Source: Macrotrachela quadricornifera | Taxonomy: Eukaryota > Rotifera > Eurotatoria > Philodinida > Philodinidae | Length of the DNA stretch: 64,000 nucleotides | Reading direction: 5' to 3' | NCBI GenBank assembly: GCA_022393335.1 | Contig: JAJEKB010021193.1 | Span: 425,773-489,772, forward strand | Shown: in pieces, positions 45,318 to 58,215 of the stretch | How the letters are laid out: each line of letters opens with the position of its first letter | Numbering within the stretch: the first letter of the stretch is position 1 | The notes under the pieces: generated by a model | Told to the model about the DNA's origin: nothing | What the model saw: only the letters and a program-made list of their open reading frames with translations | Databases searched by the model: none | Translations under genes and position numbers: made by a program

Positions 45318-47047
45318 ATGGCATATAGAATAATGTTCTTTCTATTTACAATCATTATACAGACAATTGCGCAAGATTTTCGCACAATGAAATTATCGAA
45401 AATGGATGATAGAAAATACCAATGTACTGCTCCAAGTTGTTCACCATCTACTATTATTTCTGGATCATATTTGAGAGGTTGTCAAATTGCTTGTATATCT
45501 CAAAGTAATTGTCGTACGATAACATTTGATCGATTCAATAATCAATGCGAAGTATTTGTTGATAAACCAAGCCAACGTGGTAATATGTTAACACAACCAG
45601 GCGTTATAACTATGATTGTCATGGGTGAAGAACAAGTAACAACTTGTAAGTAATAATAATACAAATCATACTCTTCTTCTACCTTACATATATAAGACAA
45701 TATGAGCCTTCCAACTCGAAAACTAATGCATATAAATTGAAATACTATCTATTTTTATCAAAATTCTCATTAAATAAATATTTAAAATATAAAAAACCTC
45801 ATTAGTCCAAATGTAATGCTCAATAACCTTTAACGAAAGAAATTAGTTTTTTCAAAAATTCTACAATTTGATATACTTCTAATTTTTACCATACAAATAG
45901 AGCACATATTAATACCCTTTTAGAAATAAGAATTGACAAAACGAGAAAAAAGAAGTTCTTTAGATATAACATTAATTCAAATATTAAAAAAAAACTTTTG
46001 TATTTAATAGTCAATAACAATACATTATCTCCTCAAAACACTTATCCATCAGGTGGCACTGGTCCACATACATTAGCAGTAATAGATGTAAACAATGACA
46101 ACAGACCCGATATTGTTGTCTCAAATTTTGGTTCAAATAATATCGGTGTTCTCTTCAATACAGGCAGTGGTACCTATCTTCCTCCAGTTACTTATCCGAC
46201 TAATATCTATCCAAGCTCATTAGCAGTAGTCGATATAAATAACGACAATAGACCTGATATTATTGTCGCAAATATGGGTTCAGCTAACATTAGTGTATTT
46301 CTCAATGGAGGTAATGGTACATTTCTTTCTCAAATAGCTTATTCAGCTGGTGGTAATCCAAGTTCAATAGCAGTAGTTGATGTAAATAATGATACTAAAC
46401 CTGATATTGCTGTCGTAAATTCTGGTTCGAATAACTTCGGTATTTTTCTCAATACAGGTAATGGTACATTTCTTTCTCAAAAAACTTATCCAACTGGTGC
46501 TAATCCAACTTCATTATCAGTAGCCGATCTAAATAATGATCATCGACCAGATATTGTTGTTACAAATTCTTGGTGGAATAATATCGGTGTTTTTCTTAAT
46601 GGAGGTAATGGTACTTTTCTCTCTCAAACTACTTATGGACCTACCAGTAATCCAATTGCAACAGCACTAGCTGATGTCAATAGTGATAATCTAACTGATA
46701 TTATTGTTGTAAATTATAATGCGGATAACATTGGTATTTTTCTCAATATAGGTAATGGGATTTTTCTTTATCAAACTAATTATTCAACTAGCAGTCGACC
46801 AGATTCAATAACAACAGGTGATATGAATGATGATAATTTACTTGATCTTGTTGTAACAAATGAAGGTTCGAACAATGTTGGTGTTTTCATTAATATGAAT
46901 AATGGAACTTATCTTAATCAAATTACTTATCCAACTGGAAGTGTTCCTAGATCAGCTAAAGTAGTCGATGTTAATAATAATCATAAACTCGATGTTGTCG
47001 TTATAAACGTTGGTGATAACAATGTTGGTGTTTTCTTACATAACTAA
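45318..47047 (+). CDS. Secreted PAN/apple plus seven-repeat FG-GAP protein
   Basis: Exons 45318..45645 and 46011..47047 are joined by a 365-nt intron (T|GTAAGT to TTTAATAG), exon sum 1365 nt, 454 residues. The signal peptide IMFFLFTIIIQTIAQ is followed by a PAN/apple-like Cys module (residues about 35-105, with LRGCQIACISQSNCRTITFD and CEVFVD). Exon 2 holds seven FG-GAP/VCBS units, each with a Ca-binding loop: DVNNDNRPDIVV, DINNDNRPDIIV, DVNNDTKPDIAV, DLNNDHRPDIVV, DVNSDNLTDIIV, DMNDDNLLDLVV and DVNNNHKLDVVV. Seven units fit one closed seven-bladed propeller, as in integrin alpha heads. The combination suggests a secreted adhesion or lectin-like protein. AATAAA is at 47153. The last loop (NNNHK) is the least conserved. 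Confidence 0.87.
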
Positions 47048-47274
47048 AACTTTATTTATTTAGTCACATTTCATTATAGAATTTTAAATCGTTTTCCTCT
47101 GTGATGGTGCATGTTATAAACTATTATTTATGTTTAATCAATTTAAAAAATTAATAAACTATATCTGCGTATAATCTTAAATAAAAAATAAAAATATTTT
47201 TCTTTATTGATTATCTAAATTACAATAGAAGCCTTTAGTCCAATTGTAGATATTATTGATAATCACATATTAAT

Positions 47275-47470
47275 ACTTATACAATATATTCAAAAGATAA
47301 TTTATCACTTTTTCTTTTCATATTTAATGGGTTTTGGTGCACTCATTTTTCACATAATTAAAAATGAAACCATTAATACATTAATATTGAATGTAGTCTT
47401 ATATCAGAAGAAACATGAGAAGAAAAAGTGATGAATTATTTTTGCAAAATATTGTATTCTTTTTGATAAT
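47275..47470. repeat. Short inverted repeat
   Basis: TAATTTATCACTTTTTCTTT (about 47297) and its near complement AGAAAAAGTGATGAATTA (about 47425) are arms of a 190-nt foldback; weaker matching extends outwards. A separate perfect 19-nt palindrome, CAAGTTTTATTAAAACTTG, lies near 47699. The rest of the gap to 48622 holds no gene. Confidence 0.5.
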
Positions 47471-48622
47471 AAAAACTTGCAATAGAATATTTATTTAGTA
47501 AATTTATCTGATCAATAAAGAATTTCGTAGAATTTTTTTACGCTTTCAATGTATGTCTCAATACAAATAGTGCTTTATAAAAACATTAATTGTACAATAG
47601 AAATATATTGTTAATAAGATAATTGTTTGGAAAAAAAACGCTAAGATTTTGATATTTATCGATATGAAATTTCTCTATGCCACTTTATACGTTGAAAACA
47701 AGTTTTATTAAAACTTGTGATGCTTATTGAAAAAGATTGATTGTTCGTACTGTCCAATAGCTCATAAATGATTAAGGACATGTACAAATAAAGATATAAC
47801 ATATTTGGACTAATGAAGTTACATCAATTGATAAAAGCTATATGAACGATTTTTGCTTTTATCATCTAATTATGTTTAGTTCTGCAATGACAACTTATGT
47901 ATCATTGAATTTTTATTTCTACCAACAAATTTCAAACGTCCCTGTTGAAAGCTACGACCCGTAATTGAAATATAAAAATTTTATTTGTTTTCTGTTTCGA
48001 GAAAAATTTACTAATGTCACATGAATGATATTTATACAATTAAATTGAAAAACGAAAAAAAAACATTAATAAAACTTGCCATAATATTACACGAAGCAAT
48101 ATGAGATTGAGACAGCTGAATATAATGACAATTTAAATATAACATATTTTCCAAACAGATCTAATAAAATAAAATAGATTTTATGCCTTTTAGACTAAAA
48201 TATTTGCCTTTATATAATTGCAATTATTATGTCATATATATTTTTACTTTTTCTTTTTTTTATAACAAGAAAATAATTGCTTATTACAATATTAAATATA
48301 AGCTCTAATATTCCAGATGGAAACGAACTAAGTAAAAATGACTTCTGAACGTGTTTATCATGCGTTCGGATATAGATGGCGCTTTTATCGAATCTTCTTT
48401 TACTTCGATCATTTTGACCTGAGATATACACCGAATTCGATACTTAAATTTTGATTGATATTTTATTGTTGACCGATTATTCGTTTTCTATTGTATAAAT
48501 AACATATAGTGTTACAATACGCAAAAACTAATGGCATTTATGTCCATATGTGCTCCTTCAAGCTGTTTATTTGAATCATTTATAAAAGACATGATGAAAA
48601 GAAACAATATTCATTCGAAAAG

Positions 48623-50162
48623 ATGAAGCTTTCAATAACAGCTGGATTTTATCTATTTCTTCAAATAACGACACTTTATGTCAACGTTTATGGTAATGTA
48701 TTATTAATAAACAGAATTTTTTTTAATTCTTAAACGGTTAAAAACATTTTTTAAAGAATTCTTCAAAATCTTTTCTATTATAACCGTTTACGAAAATTTC
48801 CCCGACTAAAAGAATTTTTCTATACACACGTGGGGATGTATGAGGAAGGTTCTATATTTCTGAAGCATAGTGTGAATTATTCTACAATAAAAATATTTTT
48901 AATATAGTTTCTGAAGTTGTTTGACTTTTTTCGAGAGAATTTTTATTTTCATTTGTTTAGGTCGATGCCCTGGAAATGCTGATACCTTACCTTCAGTACC
49001 ACATGGTTACAAAACCAATGTTGGAGCAGTAAGAATATACTCCGATGGTACAGTTGATGGTTCTTATGATATTAAATGTGATTCAGGTTATGCTCTTAAT
49101 TCTGCTATTGGTGGACGTATTACATGTCTAGAATCAGGATCTTGGTCACAACCATTACCTGAATGCAAATGTAAGTCATTTAATTTTTTTTTGATTCTAA
49201 TGAATTTAATGTTTCACTAATAAAATTATTAAATATTTTAGCAATGGGTTTCTGTTCGATTTCCCAACTTTTTGACTTCATCAGCTCAACATCTGGTATT
49301 CAGGTCGTTGAATCACAACGCTTTATATACACAAATGGTGTAGATGACAATCTAGCATTGGGTGGATCAAATATTACTCTTACTTGTTTAGAAGATTATA
49401 AGAATGTTGGAGGACCATTGACCATTATTTGCACAGAAGCTAATACCTGGACTACATTTCCTCAATGTGTACCTACAGTTGCACGATGTCCAGTTACAGA
49501 TGATACATGGACATTTGATAATGGATATATGTCAAATTCAGATGATATTCTTGTATATTCCGATAATACTGCTAGTGGTAATATATTTACTCTTTCTCTC
49601 TATTTACAAATGATTTCACTGTTAAAACATTAATTTTTCTTTATCTAGGTACTGCTACCGTTTCATGTAACTCAGGTTATACGATAGATTCAACAAGTGA
49701 AGGTGAACTCAAATGTGACGATGGAACTTGGTCTTCACGACCATATTGTACAAGTATGTTATTTTATTAGAAAAAATATTTTTGTTCATTAGAACAACTT
49801 AATTTCAAAGACAATGTGTAAAATATAGGAAGATTATTTGAAAATGTGACAAGAGTTTTTTTTTTCATTTGTATTTTGTTTCGCTCTAATTATCAATGGA
49901 TTTATTCTTTTTTATAGAAACGGCACGATGTTCTCATTCAGCATTGACAGACTTTACTAATAATCCTTCTTTAACCGAAGGTCTTGATATTTCTTCTCAA
50001 AGTTTGCTTACTGAAAATGATAATGATGAAGCAGTTTTGGAGAATTCTTATGTTGAATTCACCTGTAAGAATGGATACACACTTGCTGATGGTGATCTTA
50101 CTGTTACTTGTAATGCTGATGGTGAATGGAGCGCTTTTCCCAGCTGTACTTCAGAAAGCTAA
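48623..50162 (+). CDS. Secreted sushi (CCP) repeat protein, five exons
   Basis: Exons 48623..48692, 48961..49170, 49242..49577, 49649..49753 and 49918..50162 sum to 966 nt and encode 321 residues. All introns are phase 1, as usual for shuffled extracellular modules. Exon 1 is a signal peptide (LSITAGFYLFLQITTLYV). Four sushi-like units follow: RCPGNADTLP to CLESGSWSQPLPEC; CSISQLFDF to CTEANTWTTFPQC; CPVTDDTWTF, across an exon boundary, to CDDGTWSSRPYC; and CSHSALTDF to CNADGEWSAFPSC. Each shows the four-Cys pattern with the Trp before the last Cys. Family members bind complement or adhesion partners in other animals; the partner here is unknown. A strong donor, TTCAG|GTAAGA, lies 15 nt after the stop. 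Confidence 0.88.
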
Positions 50163-52171
50163 ATACAACATCTTCAGGTAAGAATTTCTTTTTTTTTTAA
50201 ATATTACTCGCAAAGAATACAATCTCTTATTTAATGTTCCACAAAAAAATCTTTTATATTTTACATCTGTAATTAAGTGACTAACATACTGTGTACTATG
50301 CTTTGAAAGGAAGAGTGTTCAAAACATCGGTTAACTGGAACTAAAATACTGCACTAATAAATGAAGTAGATCTTCATTTTGAACATTTATCTTTTTCTAT
50401 TCCGAACTTCAATGTAAAGTTTTACAAATATCCGTTTATTGTTATTTCGAGCATCTGTCAAAATTATTCAGTTTCTCATACATAAACGTGCATGCCGTTC
50501 ACTCATGATTGAAATAATATTAGAAATATTTTTATTTTTATTTTTATAGAATAGAAATACAATAACAATTAATGAAAATGCAATATGATCATTATTATCT
50601 TTTTAATTAAAATTATTTTTATTTTTTAATGGTGATAGACAATCAATAATATTTGTATTAATATATGTTGAGGGTGATTATTATTTCAAATATATAATAA
50701 TAAAGAGTTTTACAAATAAATTCAATTGCATTCTCATCATAATCTTTTCATGTTTGTCTTTTTAACCTTCAATATGTATTTTGTTAATTCAAATATATGC
50801 ATGAATATCAACAACAACAAAAAACTATAATGATGTATTCATACACATATATTTAGCTAATATAAAGCATTTTAATTAAACAAAACACTGCGAAATATTT
50901 TAATCTTTTGAGCATTATTGTCTGATTTACAATGCTAGCAATAGGAACTAAAATCGCTCGAATTAGATAGAAGTTATGATAGACAGCAGTCATATTTCTT
51001 GTGAATCTCATAATCTCAGAAAAGAGATTATTTGAGCCGGGGTGTAACATCTTATTGCGTAGTAGTTTATTTCATTGAGTCATTGAAGAACGCTGACTAT
51101 ATATGTAATTTAAATCGATTAGACATGTTCGGGTCAAACTAAAAGTCTTACAAGCTGTTGGAGTTTGTAGAGAAGTTTATTTAAATTATAAAATATGTGA
51201 AATTTAGATGTATAAATTAATCAGAAAAGGTTTTCGTCCATTATTATATGGATAAAATATCGTATTATTCAGATCGATTATGAGCTTTGAAGGAATCATT
51301 TTTCAAAATGGCTCAAACAACAACATGTGTTGTCCTTACAATAGTGGAGATAATCCAATGGAAGCGACAGAATCAGCTGTTTCTCCCTTGAACACAGCTA
51401 TAACTGAAGCTAAGGGAAATTGAACACCTTTACCTGATAGAAAAAGTTAGTAGATTGAAGTTGTTTACCATAAAATCCGATTCATTGAAGATATTTTTAG
51501 TAGATTTTTTATTGTATTTGTTGAGCATCGAGGTTAAAGTCCGCGAATAATTGAATTTTTTCATATTTGCATATAGCAAGCTGTTTGTTGACGACATCAT
51601 ATATGTACACAGATTTGTGATTGAATTATTGGAGATGAAGAAAAATGAAACACTGTTGATATTTTCGATATGAGTTGATTACATATTATTTCTATTATAG
51701 TTAATAATTAAATTATATCATTGCTATATTGTCTTCCACATGAAACCAACAAGAAGAACACAATATTTAAAATAAAAACCATAAAAAAATCTGTATTGAT
51801 AGTAACAGAATGTAAAGAAAAAGATATCTTGCCATGCCTGGATGAAAACGAGTATTTCAATACAAACTCTCGTTCTGCTTATCTATATGAAAAGAATAAT
51901 ATTTTATTTGACATTAAATTTTTGAAAAAGTGGAGCAAAAGTCATGTTTTAATTGAAAAAAAAATGGTTGTCAGACACTCATCCGTTTGCAAATATTATG
52001 CCTTGACAACAATAAAAATTACATTTTCTCTATACAGTATTAATAAGAGAAGCCCTTATTTCGCCATGCAAAAAAGGCAGTTTTTTTGCAAACAATATAT
52101 TTAAAGAAATATTCTAATTAAAAAATTTGATTTCTAGTTTATTCATCTTAGTCGTACAAAAAATATAATCA
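50163..52171. other. Intergenic region with a possible 3' UTR intron
   Basis: The donor at 50178 could splice to TTTTTATAG at about 50549, giving the sushi gene an intron after its stop. Further on, an open frame at 51721..52104 lacks an ATG near its start and has no recognisable domain, so it is not called. No repeats stand out. Confidence 0.35.
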
Positions 52172-55100
52172 ATGATGGTATTACGCAGCATCTCAGCAAC
52201 ATCATATCGGCCTCGTATCAGTCGCGTAGGCGTACGAAAGATCGAATCTACTCGAAATACAAAGAGTACTAATCATCGATCCTCGACAGGATCTCGTCGA
52301 ATTCATGTTACACCTTTAATTAATCAAAAACTTGTCTCTTCATCAAGCATTCGCTCTCAAATTTCGACAGCACCATATCGGCCGCATGTCAGACGCGTGA
52401 ATCGAAGAGAAGTTGAATTTATCACGAATAATCAGAGTATCAATGATCAATTCTCAGTAGCATCCCATCAATCATTTGTCAAGAATATGAACAATCAGAA
52501 GATTATGTCAGCTCCGAACATTCATCATCAACATCAAAACTTGACGGAACCGTATCCATCGTGCACTACATCTCAAACTCAAATAGGATCTGCTTGTATC
52601 TTGAATATTAGTGATATTCAACCTCAAACTAAGCGGATATTTGATCCAAATCCTATCGAATTTTTGAGTACAGCAGATGTTCAATCGATGCATATCAACA
52701 AAAGAATAAATTCTCGAATTTCACCGGTAAGTGTATCGAATGAGAAAAACTTTGATGTATCTATTATTGTATCTCACTTTCTAGTCATCAAGAAATCAGA
52801 CAAGCAGTGAAAACAAAAGAGATTCCCCAGGAAATAATGATTCATGGGATAATACTAAAAAAAAATCAAAAAGAAAACGCAAAAGGTATATTATAGATAG
52901 ATATTTTCAGTGTTTTTAACTGATTCATATAAATATTGAAGAGCATTAGTTTCTTTTTTGATCTAAAAATCCTTTTGTTTTCTTTGTAATTCATTTTCTC
53001 AGTAGGATTGACAATTATAAGACTTCTCTATTGATTGTCTACAACATCAACTGATCTCATAAAATAATTAGAATTTTTCTGAAAATTTTCCCGGACAGTT
53101 TTCATTTATATTTAAGTGAACAATTTAAAAGAAAAATACAGAAAAAATCTTTTGATATGACTTGCGAATTGTTCATTGTCATTTCTAATATATCAAATAA
53201 TGATATATATGCACACGTTTTTCTTAGAATCGCGTAAAAAAAGATGTAGTCTCTGTAATAGAATGATTTTGGTATGTTCTCTTCAATAAATGGGATTCGA
53301 GACGCGAACTAGCGTCTGACACGGGGTTAGAACGGATTACAAAAGGTCTAAAATTACAAACTTCACATAAGAAAAGAAGCAATTTTGGAGGAGATAATTA
53401 TATCTTTATTTGACTCTAAAAAATTCTTAGAAAAATATCATCTAAACATTTTCTCAAAAAATAATGCTTTGATAAAAGATAAACAATTGAACAAAATGCT
53501 TGTAGAATAGTAGTAAGGAATTAAAACACGATCATTTGTCAATATCTTTTCTTTGTGGAAGAAAATGTTGAATACGATTTTGTAGAGTTGAACATAAATA
53601 TTGTTCAAATAATCAAGATCAATGTTCTCTCAACGTTTTGAAACTTCTTTCTCCAACAATGGTTCTAAACAATCATCATAATATTAATATGAAGCTCATC
53701 GTTAAAGGTTTATCATAAAAAAAGTAGACATTGTTTTTAATATCGTTCGTCATTGCACAATAGTGTAAGTGAATGGAATGATCCTGCATAACATAAAGTT
53801 TTGCACTGAAAATATCAAACATTTTGTTATACTCTGAATAAATCGGATATAATTCTCGTCATTTTAATTCCGAATTAATAATGTCATATTTCGATCTAAG
53901 ATAAACAAAACTCTATTAAAAGAATCGTCTGAATAGTTTCACAGATCAGAACTATTACCGAATTGATCGATCCCTATGCATATTTGTCATATCTTATTTT
54001 ATTTATTATTACCTAGGAAACGATTGCTTGGAGGTTGGATAGGACAATGCATGTGTCTATGTCTTCTCATTGGTCTTCTTTTAGCAGCAATTGCTGGACT
54101 TATAGTTACTTTTGTATTACGTTCGTATACTCTCCTATACATATCTACTTTTACTGTTATTTCACCATACTATTGAAATAGGATCTATGACCACTATATC
54201 AACAACTACAGTAACAACAACAACAGTAACTACAGCGACAACAACAACGGTAACTACAGCAACAACAACGACGTCGACTACAGCAACAACAACGACATCG
54301 ACTAGCAGCACAACATCAACTACGAGTAGTACATCGTCAACATCGACAAGTACAAGCACGACTTCTAAAACAACATCGACGACGAGTACAACTTCAGCTA
54401 CAACTACTACATCCTCAACATCGACAAGTACGAGCACAACTTCTAAAACAACATCAACGACAAGTACAACTTCGGCTACAAGTACTACGTCCTCAACGAC
54501 GAAAACTACAAGCACGACATCTAAAACAACAACAACATCAACAACTTCGAGTAAGTACCATGTGTGTTAATGAATAATATAATTGATATTAAATTTTCAT
54601 AGAGACGACATCGACAACATCCGTAACTACTACAAGTATGTATAGTAATAAATTAATCAAACATTTGCTTTCGATACAAGTATTGATTATTCTGACTGAG
54701 TATTTGCTGTGTTCTAATAAATCAGATTTAAACAGATTGTAAATATGATGCGAGATGAAAAGAATGAAAAGCATGATTTGTAATGTGCATAATCATTAAT
54801 ATTAATTTATGTTTTAGCTAAAACAACGACAACAACAACGAGAGCATTAACAAGTGAGTATTTACTTTTCATTTTTAAATTAGGTTTTTATCGATTGAAT
54901 GTATTATAGCACCTGTATGTACAAGTTCTGGTGCTGGTTATGGATCATTATTAGGTCAATTTGGATCAAGTCCAACTACGTGGACAAAATCAACATTTAG
55001 TTATACAGCAATCTACACCGATCCCCTTCTTTTATTTGGATTTGAAACTTCAACTAATAATTATCATTATTTAGACAGTGTATCTGTTGTTGACAATGTT

Positions 55101-55394
55101 GCATCAACTGTTGAATTGCTTAATAATCCTAGCTTTGAGACATCGTTTACTGGTTGGGATCAATGGTGTGGAACTTCATGTACTACTAGTAGTACCACTG
55201 TGGCAGTGCAAGAATCTGGTTTTAATTGTCATTTGTTGACTGGTCGATGCCTTCAGGTTAATTGTGAGGGTTCTGGTATCTTTTTTTTTAGTCAATCTTT
55301 TCCAGCTACGATTGGTCATACATACACTATTTCCTTTTGGCAAATGCATGCGGGCACTGGTTCTGGTAATGAATTCTATGTCGATGTAATTTGA
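52172..55394 (+). CDS. Type II single-pass membrane protein with Thr/Ser mucin stalk and C-terminal jelly-roll-like domain
   Basis: Seven exons, 52172..52726, 52785..52885, 54017..54120, 54182..54550, 54603..54635, 54818..54853 and 54910..55394, sum to 1683 nt and encode 560 residues. The cytosolic N-terminus (about 220 residues) is basic and Ser-rich and contains two related units, SYRPRISRVGVRKIE and PYRPHVRRVNRREVE. It ends in KKKSKRKRKR, followed by one membrane segment (CLLIGLLLAAIAGLIVTFVL, exon 3). Exons 4-6 encode a Thr/Ser-only stalk of about 145 residues, certain to be heavily O-glycosylated if exposed. Exon 7 has LLNNPSFETSFTGWDQWCG and FPATIGHTYTISFW, the pattern of a carbohydrate-binding galactose-binding-like module. 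Positive-inside charge supports a type II topology. Surface coat or lectin role is inferred. Confidence 0.83.
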
Positions 55395-55874
55395 TAGTAA
55401 ACTTTTTTTTGTGAATATTTGAAGTCTCATTTTCTTTAATAAAATGTGTAGGATTTGAGTCATTTTATTGTTAGATGATACAAAATAAATATCAATTGTT
55501 CTCGTATATCCTGACCTTGGTGAAGAGTTTCATCTAATAATTTAATAGCTAGATTTTCTTAACAATAGTTCTTTGCAAAATGATCAATTTATTTACATTA
55601 TTATACTATAAATGATCTAGTACTCGGACAATATTTTTGATGTTAACTCCATAGGAATCTTCAATTACCCGTAAAATAGAATGCTGAGAGATGGAATTCA
55701 AAATAAAATTGGTGAGCTCCACATTTTCTACCGAGTGGCATATAACCTTCGCCTCCTTCTCTGCAACTTAAAGTATCAAGGATATCGTAAACATATTTTA
55801 TGTCCGATTAAAATGTGCTAAAGAACCGGATTTATTGATACTAGATAGTAAAGATTATGAAGACGTTCTAATAC

Positions 55875-56240
55875 CTAATTTAGAAGATTTTCAGAAATTG
55901 ATACTTTTTCTAGTGTAGTAAAGTAAGGTGTCAGTGAGTCTTACACATTTCGAAATTTGATCATTGGATTCAGTTTTTTCATGCAACACCAAATGTCTTT
56001 CTATCATATGAAAAATGTGAAGTTTTCGAAGATTTTCAAGTAGTTTCTTGGAGTATTTATCTCAAAAAGATAGATTAAAATATTTTTAAAATATGGAGAT
56101 TTGATCAGTTCGACGAGTTTTATCCAACAATGTCAAAATATCCAAGAAAAATTTGTGATTCCATTTTTGAATTCAAGACACTTTACTTTTCTACACTAAA
56201 AAAGTATTAAATTTCTGAAAATCTCTTAAATTGAACTTTA
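55875..56240. repeat. Foldback element, arms about 65 nt
   Basis: AGAAGATTTTCAGAAATTGA and the following TAGTGTAGTAAAGTAAGGTG at the left mirror CACTTTACTTTTCTACACTA and TTTCTGAAAATCTCTTAAAT at the right. The centre of about 230 nt is non-coding. No gene is seen from 55395 to 57227. Confidence 0.65.
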
Positions 56241-56541
56241 AAATGTCTTTATTTAGTACTTAAGTACCATTCCTAATGGAATATTACTACCCCTGTCAAT
56301 TTTTGGGACATTGCTTATTTATACCAAATCGTCAATTTTTATAGGATATACAGGATATTGTTTTCTTCTCTAGGAAATAGATTCGATAAATGGAGAGTAA
56401 AGACTACTTATGGTACTTTTGTCATGTGAGAACACTTTGTTCAAAGCGACTCTGGGATTATATGTGTTATGTAGATTATTAACCACCTGATAATAGTCTT
56501 CTTTAACAAGGATAAAATCCGAATTCTGGTAGTTAATTAAT

Positions 56542-56565
56542 ATAACTCACCTTCACCTTCTCAAG
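56542..56565 (-). repeat. CTCACCTTCACC array
   Basis: ATAACTCACCTTCACCTTCT then CAAG repeats the arrangement at 5468..5501 (ATAACTCACCCTCACC, ending in CTCAAG), with T for C in two units. Downstream, 56600-56640 and 56965-57005 share a direct repeat (AAAAATRTACATGCTT..ACTGTATG). Confidence 0.5.
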
Positions 56566-57227
56566 AATTAAAAACTTAAAAAATCTCAGATAAAATAAAA
56601 ATATACATGCTTATTTGGGTCCTTACTGTATGTTATTTGAAAGAGCAAATGATGCTATTTAAAACGCAAAAATCACACGAGTTTAAAAACAAAAAAACAA
56701 TTTATCAATTATTTATCAATTACTATTAACTAATAATTCACTAGTTAACTACAATAAAAGTATGAGTGTTTGTTACCAAAATGTAGCCCATTAAATTCTA
56801 TGTCGAATGGTATATAGAACATCTTTCAAATGTTGTGAAATAACGTCAAAATTAACCAAATAATAAAAGTGTGCTAAACTTTTTTTCTCTACATTTTATT
56901 ACAACAAGCTCTACAGTCTCATCTGAGAGAAAATTTTCAGAGTATCTCTATTATTCGTTTACGCGTAAAAATAAAAATGTACATGCTTTTTTGAAGCCGC
57001 ACTGTATGATTAGAATTCGATCTAATTGTTATGATCAAACACTTCAATATTATCTACTCTCCCATACTAATTTATCACCATTTAATAGATGTTATATCTA
57101 TTTTTGAAAATGGATTATCGTGTCGAGGAATAAAATAAATATGTAGAAAAATAAATTGTATGGAATGTAATTTTAGTGATATGTAAAGGTGAGAGAAAAA
57201 AAACGAAGTTTCAGCGAAAAAGGCGCA

Positions 57228-57527
57228 CTAATGTTCATGCTTGCACACGTATACAGTATGATCACCAGCGACATTAAAAAAGCAAAAATGAGTCTTTTTG
57301 CCAAGATGACCACGATGAGCATGAGCAAGAAGATTACGATCAATAGCACCATGTTCAAGACGAAAATTAAGATAAAGATTATCAGAAGCATGATGATGAT
57401 AAATAGAAGCCTCACGATTAAGATTATCATCAAGTTCAGGAGCAGTATAAATAAGATCACGATGATGACAACGAGGACAACGTGGCTTCTTTTTTGATGA
57501 TTGTCGCATATTGTTAGACGAAGCCAT
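57228..57527 (-). CDS. Small Cys/His-rich hypothetical protein
   Basis: 99 residues from ATG at 57527. The sequence is polar and His-rich: SSKKKPRCPRCHHRDLIYTA near residues 10-30, ASIYHHHASDNLYLNFRLEH in the middle, and THFCFFNVAGDHTVYVCKHE at the end. CPRCHH plus the later C and CKH could form one zinc site. GC content is higher than in the flanks, and the two overlapping plus-strand frames are low-complexity Met/Ile/Lys, so the minus frame is the better candidate. A CACAG directly before the ATG could be an acceptor, leaving room for a 5' exon. The family is not recognised. Confidence 0.55.
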   Translation of the reverse strand: MASSNNMRQSSKKKPRCPRCHHRDLIYTAPELDDNLNREASIYHHHASDNLYLNFRLEHGAIDRNLLAHAHRGHLGKKTHFCFFNVAGDHTVYVCKHEH

Positions 57528-58215
57528 CTGTGACGAGACTATGAAAAAGTTTTAAAATTAAATCTAGAATTAGTAAATGTCACTGTCTTTTCTTGTAATA
57601 CGTTGTAATTCACAACTTAATGATATGAACAGTTAATATTACGGCACATACCCAATTTCTAAACTTAGTTTTTAAAAAAGAGCGTTTAACTTGCACTTTT
57701 GAATTTAGACTGTTTACAGGAAAACTTTCAATAGAATTGGCAGCATTTGAAGCAATTCAAAGATAATTTGAGAAAGAAAAAATAACTTAAGATTGTTGGG
57801 AAATAGGTCTATCAAACTCACTTTTGTGTATCAAGCCTATGGGAATTAAACAATTTTTCAACAACTTTCTATTTAAAAAATAATTTCAACTCAATTTCAA
57901 TGTCGTATACAATAAGGACTTTGGAAAGTATTGTTTATAATTGACTTCTATAACAAGGAAACCCTCATTGACCATATAAAAGATTTTGAGTTCACAATTT
58001 ACTTGAAAGAAGGGCTCGATAGACATAGAAGAAACTGGAAAAGACTTTGTCTTATAGACTAGCTGAGTGAGATATGAACATTGGATACTAGGATGGAGAG
58101 CATGCAAGTATATCAGATGGATCTAATGACATAAGCTTACAATATTTCTGCATCTCATTCCATCGTGACTCGTTTAAAGGTGTCCAACAATCTCTGTATT
58201 AATATTCTAAAAGTA

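Noticed and set aside
51721..52104. 127-codon open frame
   Set aside because: No ATG at its start, no recognisable domain, composition like background.
54162..54515. Long minus-strand Val/Leu/Asp frame
   Set aside because: It is the antisense shadow of the Thr/Ser stalk-coding exon.
57173..57497. Plus- and minus-strand Met/Ile/Lys-rich frames overlapping the Cys/His-rich gene
   Set aside because: Low-complexity shadows of the frame at 57228..57527.
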